From contig JAUQZC010000122.1 of the NCBI GenBank assembly GCA_030587435.1, positions 1 to 11,818 on the forward strand: a DNA stretch of 11,818 nt. Reading direction: 5' to 3'. Each line of letters begins with the position of its first letter. Within the stretch, counting starts at the first letter, position 1. This DNA comes from Candidatus Baldrarchaeota archaeon (GTDB taxonomy: Archaea > Asgardarchaeota > Baldrarchaeia > Baldrarchaeales > DXJG01). The translations under genes were made by a program, and so were the position numbers. Positions 1 to 7,686 of the stretch are shown piece after piece. The notes beneath the pieces were generated by a model, which made no database searches, was not told the origin of the DNA, and saw only the letters and a program-made list of their open reading frames with translations.

Positions 1-29
1 ATTCCATATAACGATGTTAAGTTCAAACC

Positions 30-63
30 TTAATAATAAAAAGCGCATTACTATTAATAATAA
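30..63 (+). promoter_or_regulatory. Possible promoter of the coiled-coil gene (repeated AT-rich element)
   Basis: The 10-mer TTAATAATAA occurs twice (30-39 and 54-63) upstream of the TTG start at 124. Either copy could act as an archaeal TATA-like element. The downstream copy would place transcription start near 85, leaving a leader with the strong Shine-Dalgarno GGGGAGGG at 109-116. This rests on composition and spacing only. Confidence 0.3.
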
Positions 64-123
64 TAACTTCATAATCATGGGTATGAAGATGTTGTTATAG
101 TTTGGGATGGGGAGGGTAATAAA

Positions 124-831
124 TTGAGCGTTGACATTAAGAAAATAGATAGTTCATTAGAAAGCCTATCGAAAATAGAGGACCTTCTTAAAGAAAAAAA
201 AAATTTGATAGAAGAACTAAACGCCGTTAAGTTAGAGAATGAGCAATTGAAAAACGAAGTAGTTAATTTAAAGGAACAGTTATCAAGATTCGAAGAGGAA
301 GTAAATGAGTTGGAAAAGGAAAACATAGAGTTAAAAGACACTCTTAGATCAAAGGAAGCGGAAATAAACCGTTTGAGTGAAGATATTTCCTCTTTAACGA
401 ATGAGAACAGCAAATTAAAGGAAGAATTAAAAACTGTTGAAAAAAGAGCCTTTGAAGTAGATGAATATAAAAGGAAACTTGAGGAGGAAAACAAGAAACT
501 TAAGGGTGAGTTAGATAAGATTTCTGAACAGTTAGAGAAAATATCTCAAATGTATAAAGAGATAGCTGGTGAAAGGGAGAGAGTTGAGGACATAAAGGAA
601 CTTCTTACAATATATGTTACGTTGCTTGAAACGGTTTTTGCAGGTATGCCTCACGCAAAGGTGTTGTGGCTGCTACATGGAGTTCCAAAGATGAAAAGGA
701 GTGAGGTAACAAAAGCAGCTGGATTCGAACCCGCAATCATACTTAAAAGCATACATGACTTAGAAAGAGCAAAACTAATCGAATACGATAGAGAAAGCGA
801 AGAAATACACTTGGTAAGAAGACTATATTAA
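124..831 (+). CDS. Long coiled-coil protein with C-terminal winged-helix domain, function unknown
   Basis: I do not recognise this 235-residue protein as a named family. Residues ~15-155 are a nearly uninterrupted Glu/Lys/Leu heptad-type coiled coil, with no signal peptide or membrane segment. Residues ~160-235 look like a compact winged helix: a Leu-rich helix, then a turn-helix segment around KRSEVTKAAGFEP (191-203), then a recognition-like helix and a short wing ending in an Arg-rich tail. The start is TTG at 124, chosen because GGGGAGGG (109-116) sits 7 nt upstream; no better start exists. The layout suggests a dimeric or oligomeric cytoplasmic protein that presents wHTH domains to DNA or to a protein partner (inference). 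It appears monocistronic, with a convergent minus-strand gene downstream. The heptad character makes database matches to SMC or myosin-like proteins likely to be uninformative. Confidence 0.85.
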   Translation: MSVDIKKIDSSLESLSKIEDLLKEKKNLIEELNAVKLENEQLKNEVVNLKEQLSRFEEEVNELEKENIELKDTLRSKEAEINRLSEDISSLTNENSKLKEELKTVEKRAFEVDEYKRKLEEENKKLKGELDKISEQLEKISQMYKEIAGERERVEDIKELLTIYVTLLETVFAGMPHAKVLWLLHGVPKMKRSEVTKAAGFEPAIILKSIHDLERAKLIEYDRESEEIHLVRRLY

Positions 832-926
832 TACGTATTCAATCTTGGGTTAATGGTTTGTGCTGCAAGGTTACGTAAATAGTTGAGATGCTATATCTTT
901 GACATAACTTCTTAGTTTGTATAAGT

Positions 927-1133
927 TTAGATTTCGAACGTCCCTGGTATGTCTGGATGTGGAGGAAGTTTAGGTCTTTTTGGTTTTTCAGGTTTTATTA
1001 TTGGTGGTGCTGGTTTCTTTATTCTGGCAAGGTCTAGTTCAAGCTTGGTTTGACAATTTGCACAGTAAATTTCACCGTTCAACGTAACTTTGAAAAGTTC
1101 ACTTCCACATTTGAAACATTTAACCCACTCCAA
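927..1133 (-). CDS. Small zinc-ribbon protein with Lys/Pro-rich tail
   Basis: A small protein with two CxxC knuckles, C6-F-K-C9 and C24-A-N-C27, spaced as CX2C-X14-CX2C. This is a typical zinc ribbon of about 35 residues. Residues ~43-68 form a basic, proline-rich tail with repeated K-P pairs, probably disordered. I place the start at the TTG at 1133 (68 aa, beginning MEWVKCFKCG) because GGTGA lies 5 nt upstream of it, the same geometry as several neighbours. The frame extends upstream to a GTG at 1157 (76 aa), but that adds only a hydrophobic stretch without a Shine-Dalgarno. A TATA-like AT run near 1165-1172 on the minus strand would also fit a short leader ending at 1133. No enzymatic motif is visible; nucleic-acid or protein binding is the usual role for such ribbons. 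Function unknown. Confidence 0.7.
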   Translation of the reverse strand: MEWVKCFKCGSELFKVTLNGEIYCANCQTKLELDLARIKKPAPPIIKPEKPKRPKLPPHPDIPGTFEI

Positions 1134-1183
1134 CAAACTCACCAAGGAAACTAACACGCACCGACATAAAAACCTATCTCAAA

Positions 1184-1195
1184 GCAAAATTTTGC
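1184..1195. promoter_or_regulatory. Perfect 12-bp palindrome upstream of the zinc-ribbon gene
   Basis: GCAAAATTTTGC is a perfect palindrome located ~50-60 bp upstream of the preferred zinc-ribbon start. It lies just upstream of a minus-strand TATA-like run at ~1165-1172, where an archaeal activator or repressor could act. A further TTTGCA half-element recurs 12 bp away (1203-1208 versus 1191-1196). The site could be an operator; in AT-rich DNA it could also be chance. Confidence 0.3.
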
Positions 1196-1320
1196 AAAAC
1201 AATTTGCACATTTAGATTTTTACAATTATCATTTATGTCTAGACGTTTTGGTGCCTAACCTAAAAAGCTTTGAAGTGCAGTTTTACACCTTTATAAGGAT
1301 TTTACCCTCATTTGATGGAA

Positions 1321-1731
1321 TTAGTATTTGTATTCCTTTAAGGCTTCTTTTATGGCTTTTTCTCTTTTAAAAATATATTTTCTATATTTTTCGTCTTTTT
1401 GCAGTATTTTCTTGGTAGCAAATTTATCTGTAAGGTGAACTAGCAAATCTTGATATGTTTTGGTGCTAAGAGGTATTCCTCTTATTCTTTCCTCGGTTTT
1501 TATTAGCCCTAGGTTTTCTAGGTTTCTTATGGCTTCGTCTATCATTTTAGGGTTTACAATTTCAGGTTCCCCAATGGTTCTGTAAAATTTAATTAGGTCT
1601 TGGGAGATTTCTGTTTTCCATAAAACTCCGTAAAACACGGATAGAATTCTTAATATATCGAGCATTAAGCTTGAAACAGCGTCTTCACTAGCTTTGTTTA
1701 ATAGGTTCAAAATTTTTTCTTCTATTTCCAG
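1321..1731 (-). CDS. Winged-helix DNA-binding-like protein with basic C-terminal helix, hypothetical
   Basis: A cytoplasmic protein of ~136 aa with no signal or membrane segment. The central part (around PKMIDEAIRNLENLGLIKTEE) reads as the recognition helix and wing entry of a winged helix. The last ~35 residues are a very Lys/Glu-rich helix. I do not recognise a named family; a transcriptional regulator or chromatin-associated protein is the general expectation. The start is odd. The perfect Shine-Dalgarno GGGGAGGG (1739-1746 on the plus map) lies 7 nt upstream of a CTG at 1731, exactly the geometry of the TTG start of the coiled-coil gene at 124. The nearest standard start is TTG at 1710, with no Shine-Dalgarno (129 aa). 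Starting at CTG adds an amphipathic EIEEKI stretch that continues the first helix naturally. The gene is divergent from the carbonic anhydrase-like gene and shares its promoter region. Confidence 0.75.
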   Translation of the reverse strand: MEIEEKILNLLNKASEDAVSSLMLDILRILSVFYGVLWKTEISQDLIKFYRTIGEPEIVNPKMIDEAIRNLENLGLIKTEERIRGIPLSTKTYQDLLVHLTDKFATKKILQKDEKYRKYIFKREKAIKEALKEYKY

Positions 1732-1788
1732 CGATTTTCCCTCCCCATATTAATGTTTATACGGGTTGTTTACCATTTGTGTTTAAAT

Positions 1789-1798
1789 GTTTATAAAC
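1789..1798. promoter_or_regulatory. Palindromic TATA box shared by divergent genes
   Basis: GTTTATAAAC is a perfect palindrome containing a TATA element on both strands. Rightward, a transcription start ~25 bp away (~1818) would leave a leader of about 11 nt before the ATG at 1829. Leftward, a start near 1768 would leave a leader containing the GGGGAGGG at 1739-1746 of the winged-helix gene. Single-site bidirectional use is inferred from symmetry and spacing only. Confidence 0.45.
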
Positions 1799-1828
1799 GA
1801 TTTGTATGTAAAGTTTAGAGGTGATATC

Positions 1829-2362
1829 ATGCCTATTTATAAGCTTGGAGACAAGGTTCCAAAAATTAGTAAATCTGCTTATGTTCATCCCGACGCCATA
1901 ATTATTGGAGATGTGGAGATTGGAGAATGTGTTTTTATAGCGCCTGGCGCTGTTTTACGTGGAGACAATAACAAAATTATAATTGGGGATTACTCAAATG
2001 TTCAAGACAATGCTGTAGTTCACACTGAGCCCGAATTTGAAACTATAATCGGAAGGTATGTGAATATTGGACATGGAGCAATGATACATGCCCATATAAT
2101 TGAGGACTACGTTGCAATAGGAATGAATGCCGTAATAGACTATAGAACCGTGATTAGAAAGGGAGCAATAGTGGGCAATGGTGCTGTTGTACCAGCATTT
2201 AAGGAAGTGCCAGAAAACACGATAGTAGTTGGTGTACCAGCAAAGCCGTTAAGAAAAGTGGAGGGAACAGATGACCCAGCTAGAAAAAGGATAGATGGTT
2301 TTCTTAGCAGATACAGGAAATTTACAGTTCTTTACCGTGAAAAGCTTCAAAAAATAGAGTAA
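1829..2362 (+). CDS. Gamma-class carbonic anhydrase-like hexapeptide-repeat protein (CamH/YrdA type)
   Basis: A 177-residue left-handed beta-helix protein built of hexapeptide repeats (I-G-D-V-E-I-G style, ~20-140) plus a C-terminal helix. Gamma carbonic anhydrases are trimers that interconvert CO2 and bicarbonate with metal at subunit interfaces. The three metal-ligand histidines of the Methanosarcina Cam family are present (His65, then His82 and His87 in GHGAMIH), as are the partner residues Arg44, Asp46 (RGD) and Gln59 (NVQDNAV). The acidic proton-shuttle loop of Cam is missing, so it belongs with the shorter CamH/YrdA/PaaY-like branch, many of which have weak or untested hydratase activity. 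The start at 1829 is supported by GAGGTGAT at 1818-1825. An in-frame ATG at 1787 overlaps the TATA box and is unlikely to be used. It converges with the ferritin-like gene, 12 bp apart. Family sure, activity uncertain. Confidence 0.93.
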   Translation: MPIYKLGDKVPKISKSAYVHPDAIIIGDVEIGECVFIAPGAVLRGDNNKIIIGDYSNVQDNAVVHTEPEFETIIGRYVNIGHGAMIHAHIIEDYVAIGMNAVIDYRTVIRKGAIVGNGAVVPAFKEVPENTIVVGVPAKPLRKVEGTDDPARKRIDGFLSRYRKFTVLYREKLQKIE

Positions 2363-2374
2363 CTTGAAGAGGTG

Positions 2375-2659
2375 TTATTCTTCCATTAGTTCTTCGACCT
2401 CTTTTTTACCTTTTTCCAGCTCCTTGACTTGTTCTTCGTCCAGCTTCAAAAGTAGGGTTTGAAACTCTCCGACATGGGTTTTCTCTTCTCTTGCAATATC
2501 TAGGAGAAGTTTTTTAAGATATTTGTTTTCGGTTAGACTTGCCATTTGCTCGTAGAGATTTACTGCATCCAGCTCCGCTATTATGGCTATTCTCAAGATT
2601 TCCTTATCTAAATCTTCCTTTTTTATTTTCTCTAAAATTATCGGTATTCTAGATAACAT
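2375..2659 (-). CDS. Ferritin-like diiron protein, encapsulated-ferritin (EncFtn) type
   Basis: A 94-residue two-helix ferritin-like protein, about half the length of classical four-helix ferritins, as in the EncFtn family, whose subunits pair to build the four-helix ferroxidase site. Visible motifs are AELDAVNLYEQM (E29, Y36) and REEKTH (E59, H62). These match, with a constant offset of 3, the Rhodospirillum EncFtn residues E32, Y39, E62 and H65. It strongly resembles, from memory, the ferritin-like domain fused in front of the Pyrococcus furiosus encapsulin shell. EncFtn proteins oxidise Fe(II) inside encapsulin compartments. Here no shell gene lies in the window, and the acidic Lys/Glu C-terminus shows no Gly/Leu/Ile-type cargo-loading peptide, so it may act alone or with a shell encoded elsewhere. 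A less specific label is rubrerythrin-like. The ATG at 2659 is supported by GAGGGTG 5 nt upstream. Confidence 0.85.
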   Translation of the reverse strand: MLSRIPIILEKIKKEDLDKEILRIAIIAELDAVNLYEQMASLTENKYLKKLLLDIAREEKTHVGEFQTLLLKLDEEQVKELEKGKKEVEELMEE

Positions 2660-2691
2660 ATTAGCACCCTCTATACACTGTTTTAATTTTA

Positions 2692-2700
2692 CACTATAAT
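2692..2700 (-). promoter_or_regulatory. Probable TATA box of the ferritin-like gene
   Basis: On the minus strand, GATTATAG preceded by a purine-rich GGGAAAA stretch sits ~35 bp upstream of the ATG at 2659. A start ~25 bp downstream gives a leader of about 13 nt that still contains GAGGGTG. Confidence 0.4.
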
Positions 2701-2737
2701 CTTTTCCCTTAAAGCAATTTGTCTAGCTGGCAACATT

Positions 2738-2776
2738 CAAAATAACTAAATAAAATAATTAAAACAATTAAAACAA
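2738..2776 (-). terminator. T-rich archaeal-type terminator after the flavoprotein gene
   Basis: On the minus strand, ~45-80 bp past the flavoprotein stop, is a run of repeated TTTT blocks (GTTTTAATTGTTTTAATT, then further TTTT runs). Archaeal RNA polymerase terminates at such U-rich tracts without a hairpin. It separates the flavoprotein transcript from the ferritin-like gene downstream. Confidence 0.5.
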
Positions 2777-2820
2777 AGCATAGGAATAAGAAATATTAGA
2801 GTATTTGTTAAATGTCGATG

Positions 2821-4161
2821 TTATTTGCTTATTTTTCTCCATGCGTCTTCTGCTGCTGCTATTATTGGATACGCCGTTGGCGGCGATGTAAGTAGTGGAT
2901 GTGTTCCTATTTGCATTAGGCAAAGTTCCGCAGCAGTTAATCCCTTTTGAATCGCAAGCCCTATGATATTTATTATTTCACCGACACTTTTCCCGCCGAT
3001 GACTTGACCTCCTAATATTACACCATCTTTCGAGAATACAAGCTTGATTTCAATAGGACTTGCATCGGGGATTTTTGCAGGGTGTCTATCAAAGCCTTTA
3101 GCCCTACCTACAACTATTTCGAAACCTTCTTTTACAGCAGCTTCTTCTGTAATCCCCGCTGCAGCAATTGCCAAGTTTCCTGCACAGGTCGAAAAAATGC
3201 CTATATCACCCTTGTTTTTCCTTATAACGCCAAGATTGAAAAGATTTGCTCCGGCTATACGTGCTTCGAAACATGCTGTCGATGCAAGCATTAGTTTGGC
3301 TGGTTTTCTTGTGAAAAAGTCTTTATGTTCAACACAATCCCCTACAGCAAAAATATCTGGTTCACTGGTTCTCATATATTCATCAACCCATATTCCACCG
3401 CTTGTCCCAAGCCTTACACCAGCTTTCTTTGCAAGCTCCGAGTTAGGCTTATAGCCAACGGAGAAAATAACTAAATCTGCCTCAATTTTATCTCCATTTG
3501 TAAGCTCAACTCCTTCAGCTTTATCTTTCCCTAGGATTTTTTTAACTGTGGAATTCACGTAGATTTTTACACCGTTTGCTTCAAGTTCTTTTTTAACAGT
3601 TTCCCCAAACTCCTTATCGAAAGCTGCGGGTAATAGGTGGTCCATCATTTCGACAATTGCAACATTCTTACCCAGTTTTCTTATTTCATCACTGACTTCA
3701 ACACCTATGAAGCCCCCTCCAACAATGACAATGTTCTCTGCTTCCTTGACCGCACTATATAGCTTTTTTAGGTACTCAAAGCTTTTCGAAACAACATAAA
3801 CTCCTTCCAAGTTACTTCCTTCAATGTTTAAAAAAATTGGCTGTGACCCGGTTGCCAAAACAAGTTTTTCATACCCTATCTCTTCCCCATCGGATGTTTT
3901 AACAACTTTTCTGTTTTTATCTACATCCACGACTTCACTGATTATAAGCTGTACTCCCAAGTCCTCTACTGGTTTGGTAGACATTATGTCTGCTTCAACT
4001 GAGCCGAGTGTAGCAAAAATGTAAGGAATCCCGCAAGGGATCATGCTTACTTTTTCTTTCTTTATTATAGCAACGCTTTTATCAGGATAAAATTTTTTAG
4101 CTGTAGCAGCAGTAACCATGCCAGCTGGGCCACCACCAATAATCACAACATCAAATTTCAT
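2821..4161 (-). CDS. FAD-dependent pyridine nucleotide-disulfide oxidoreductase, CoA-disulfide reductase / NADH oxidase type
   Basis: A full-length 446-residue flavoprotein of the CoADR/Nox/Npx group. It uses NAD(P)H to reduce a small disulfide, polysulfide, peroxide or O2 through FAD and a single redox cysteine. In order: FAD Rossmann motif GGGPAG (residues ~9-14); active-site cysteine in IPCGIPY (Cys43, the position used by Staphylococcus CoADR); the ATGS turn (~104-107); a second Rossmann fold for NAD(P)H, IVGGGFIGVE (~145-154); the second FAD motif IFAVGDC (~270-275); and a C-terminal dimerisation domain ending in a GTHP...SPPTAYP segment. The single Cys in place of a CxxxxC pair excludes lipoamide dehydrogenase or mercuric reductase. 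I chose the ATG at 4161, with GGTGG 5 nt upstream. A GTG at 4170 would add three residues. Cytoplasmic, likely redox or sulfur homeostasis; the true substrate cannot be told from sequence. Confidence 0.93.
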   Translation of the reverse strand: MKFDVVIIGGGPAGMVTAATAKKFYPDKSVAIIKKEKVSMIPCGIPYIFATLGSVEADIMSTKPVEDLGVQLIISEVVDVDKNRKVVKTSDGEEIGYEKLVLATGSQPIFLNIEGSNLEGVYVVSKSFEYLKKLYSAVKEAENIVIVGGGFIGVEVSDEIRKLGKNVAIVEMMDHLLPAAFDKEFGETVKKELEANGVKIYVNSTVKKILGKDKAEGVELTNGDKIEADLVIFSVGYKPNSELAKKAGVRLGTSGGIWVDEYMRTSEPDIFAVGDCVEHKDFFTRKPAKLMLASTACFEARIAGANLFNLGVIRKNKGDIGIFSTCAGNLAIAAAGITEEAAVKEGFEIVVGRAKGFDRHPAKIPDASPIEIKLVFSKDGVILGGQVIGGKSVGEIINIIGLAIQKGLTAAELCLMQIGTHPLLTSPPTAYPIIAAAEDAWRKISK

Positions 4162-4208
4162 TTCCTCCACCGCAATACCTTTTTGGAAACTTTCCTTTAA
4201 ATGTTCTC

Positions 4209-4220
4209 CGTATATAATTG
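4209..4220 (-). promoter_or_regulatory. Probable TATA box of the flavoprotein gene
   Basis: The minus strand reads AATTATATACGG here, ~50 bp upstream of the ATG at 4161. The predicted start near 4189 gives a leader of ~28 nt carrying the GGTGGAGG. Confidence 0.45.
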
Positions 4221-4241
4221 TAAAATTCGGTTAATGTATTA

Positions 4242-4279
4242 GTAAAAATTTCGTTTACCTAATTTACATGCAAGTAAAT
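4242..4279. repeat. Cluster of GTAAA/TTTAC inverted repeats in the flavoprotein-cdc48 intergenic region
   Basis: Four 5-bp elements lie within 38 bp: GTAAA (4242-4246), TTTAC (4254-4258), TTTAC (4263-4267) and GTAAA (4274-4278). The last two extend to ATTTAC-N6-GTAAAT (4262-4279), a dyad of operator size. The cluster lies just upstream of both the minus-strand flavoprotein promoter and a plus-strand TATA-like element at ~4293. A regulator binding site is possible; no regulator is linked to it. Confidence 0.35.
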
Positions 4280-4330
4280 ACTTTTAACCTAGTATAAGCT
4301 TCATATTTCTTCCCTAAGGAGCAGTTCAAA

Positions 4331-4387
4331 ATGGAGATATCAAAGGATAGTTATGTCAAAAATTACAGGGAATCGAGAAAATTTTAA
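4331..4387 (+). CDS. Possible 18-codon small ORF upstream of cdc48
   Basis: ATG at 4331 opens an 18-codon frame ending with TAA at 4385-4387. It encodes MEISKDSYVKNYRESRKF, a basic, hydrophilic peptide. AAGGAG at 4316-4321 is 9 nt upstream. A TATA-like AGTATAAG at 4291-4298 would start transcription near 4318, so promoter, Shine-Dalgarno and ATG are roughly in register. A T-rich stretch follows the stop. No homology is recognised; a chance ORF or leader peptide of the cdc48 transcript are both possible. Confidence 0.25.
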   Translation: MEISKDSYVKNYRESRKF

Positions 4388-6781
<2,394 letters not shown>

Positions 6782-7483
6782 CTATTTTATGTTTAATTTT
6801 TTGGAGAGATCTTCTAATGTCGTCGAGAAGGTATATTCGAATGTACATGCCTCTGCTGAATCTATTTGGCATTTTATTTCCTCTGATTTAACTACGGGTA
6901 ACCCTAAATATTCAAGTGATCCTAATATGAAACCTTTTACAAATTCACATATCTTTTTGTTTTCTGGTTTTCCATCACATGGACAGTTTGCAACCGAAAT
7001 AGCTATTTTCCTATCTGATGGCTTGAAGTCCTCCACTTTATAGCTTAACTTTGGTAGCATAGTGGGAACGAATATACCTGGTAAATATTCGAATTCAGCG
7101 GGTTTACTTACGCCTCCATGCTGGGCATTCTCATATTCGGAGCACATTTTTCCTAACTTATATCCGATTTCAAAGGGTGTTGGTAAACGTTTTTTCTCAA
7201 GAAATTCATCTAATACTTTGATGAGGCTTTGTATGAGAAATCTCGCTATGTCGGTTTTCCTATATTTGAAGGTTGTTTGAAGAAGCCAGAAAGTATATTT
7301 ACCTATACTTCTACTAACTACAAGTCCAGCTTTTTCTAGTTCTGGCATGTATTTTGCAATCGTGTTGCGATGTCTTCCGGTGACTTCGGATATTTCTTCA
7401 ATTGTCATACCCCAAACTGTTCCTTCTAGAGCCTTTAAGATTTCCTCAACGATTTTTTTGTTTAGTTTCTTGATCAATTTCAA
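6782..7483 (-). CDS. Winged-helix transcriptional regulator with C-terminal V4R-type sensor domain
   Basis: A 233-residue cytoplasmic protein. Residues ~8-70 form an ArsR/MarR-like winged helix (MTIEEISEVTGRHRNTIAKY is the helix-turn-helix, then a wing reaching the FWLL strand). Residues ~75-155 are a linker and helical region. Residues ~157-219 resemble the V4R (4-vinyl reductase) fold, with CPCDGKP (C167, C169), C179, a G-x-x-x-G helix, and a late C205...C213 pair in the KCQIDSAEACTFEY strand region. V4R domains bind small molecules such as hydrocarbons, phenols or tetrapyrrole precursors, often with Cys-bound zinc. The start is TTG at 7483, with GGTGA 3 nt before it. It is divergent from the ABC operon and shares a promoter region carrying two palindromes, so it probably regulates itself and the operon in response to a ligand (inference). 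The ligand is unknown. Confidence 0.85.
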   Translation of the reverse strand: MKLIKKLNKKIVEEILKALEGTVWGMTIEEISEVTGRHRNTIAKYMPELEKAGLVVSRSIGKYTFWLLQTTFKYRKTDIARFLIQSLIKVLDEFLEKKRLPTPFEIGYKLGKMCSEYENAQHGGVSKPAEFEYLPGIFVPTMLPKLSYKVEDFKPSDRKIAISVANCPCDGKPENKKICEFVKGFILGSLEYLGLPVVKSEEIKCQIDSAEACTFEYTFSTTLEDLSKKLNIK

Positions 7484-7556
7484 CGTTCACCCTTTACATA
7501 GTTAAACTATTGGGGTGTAGGTTATTGCTCTAACAATATTTTATATTAAAGTGTAC

Positions 7557-7568
7557 TATATATAAAAA
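7557..7568 (-). promoter_or_regulatory. TATA box of the V4R regulator gene
   Basis: The minus strand reads TTTTTATATATA here, giving a predicted start near 7536 and a leader of ~50 nt before the TTG at 7483. The first palindromic operator adjoins its upstream edge, over the BRE position. Confidence 0.55.
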
Positions 7569-7585
7569 TGTGCATTGATGCACAT
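7568..7585. promoter_or_regulatory. Operator 1: 18-bp inverted repeat between divergent TATA boxes
   Basis: ATGTGCATTGATGCACAT is an inverted repeat of 8-bp arms with only the central TG breaking symmetry. It fills the gap between the minus-strand TATA (7557-7568) and the plus-strand TATA (7590-7597). A bound dimer could block or recruit TFB in both directions. The best candidate ligand is the adjacent winged-helix V4R regulator. Confidence 0.75.
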
Positions 7586-7589
7586 AAAG

Positions 7590-7597
7590 TTTATATA
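7590..7597 (+). promoter_or_regulatory. TATA box of the ABC operon
   Basis: TTTATATA, preceded by the purine-rich AAAG (BRE-like), gives a predicted start near 7619, which falls inside operator 2. The leader would be ~68 nt to the ATG at 7687. A weaker alternative TATA (AATATA, ~7627-7632) lies just after operator 2. Confidence 0.55.
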
Positions 7598-7609
7598 GGA
7601 AAAGGTATC

Positions 7610-7625
7610 TGTGCATTAATGCACA
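7610..7625. promoter_or_regulatory. Operator 2: perfect 16-bp palindrome over the predicted transcription start
   Basis: TGTGCATTAATGCACA is a perfect palindrome with the same 7-bp arms (TGTGCAT / ATGCACA) as operator 1. The centre-to-centre distance is 41 bp, close to four helical turns, so both sites face the same side of the helix. The position over the predicted start suggests repression. Confidence 0.78.
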
Positions 7626-7686
7626 TAATATAGTGTGTAGTTATTCTTATATCAACGGATTAATTTGACATCATTCGGTGAAGACC

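Noticed and set aside
77..100. Seven-codon ORF (MGMKMLL) in the leader of the coiled-coil gene
   Set aside because: It is too short and lacks its own Shine-Dalgarno; ATG-rich chance sequence is enough to explain it.
832..926. Search for an RNA gene or terminator hairpin between the coiled-coil and zinc-ribbon genes
   Set aside because: No convincing stem, T-tract or conserved RNA motif was visible.
1787..1828. Upstream ATG of the carbonic anhydrase-like gene
   Set aside because: It overlaps the probable TATA box, and the GAGGTGAT belongs to the ATG at 1829, where family similarity begins.
3044..3454. Long open frames antisense to the flavoprotein gene
   Set aside because: They are composition shadows of a strongly conserved gene on the other strand, with no Shine-Dalgarno or recognisable domain.
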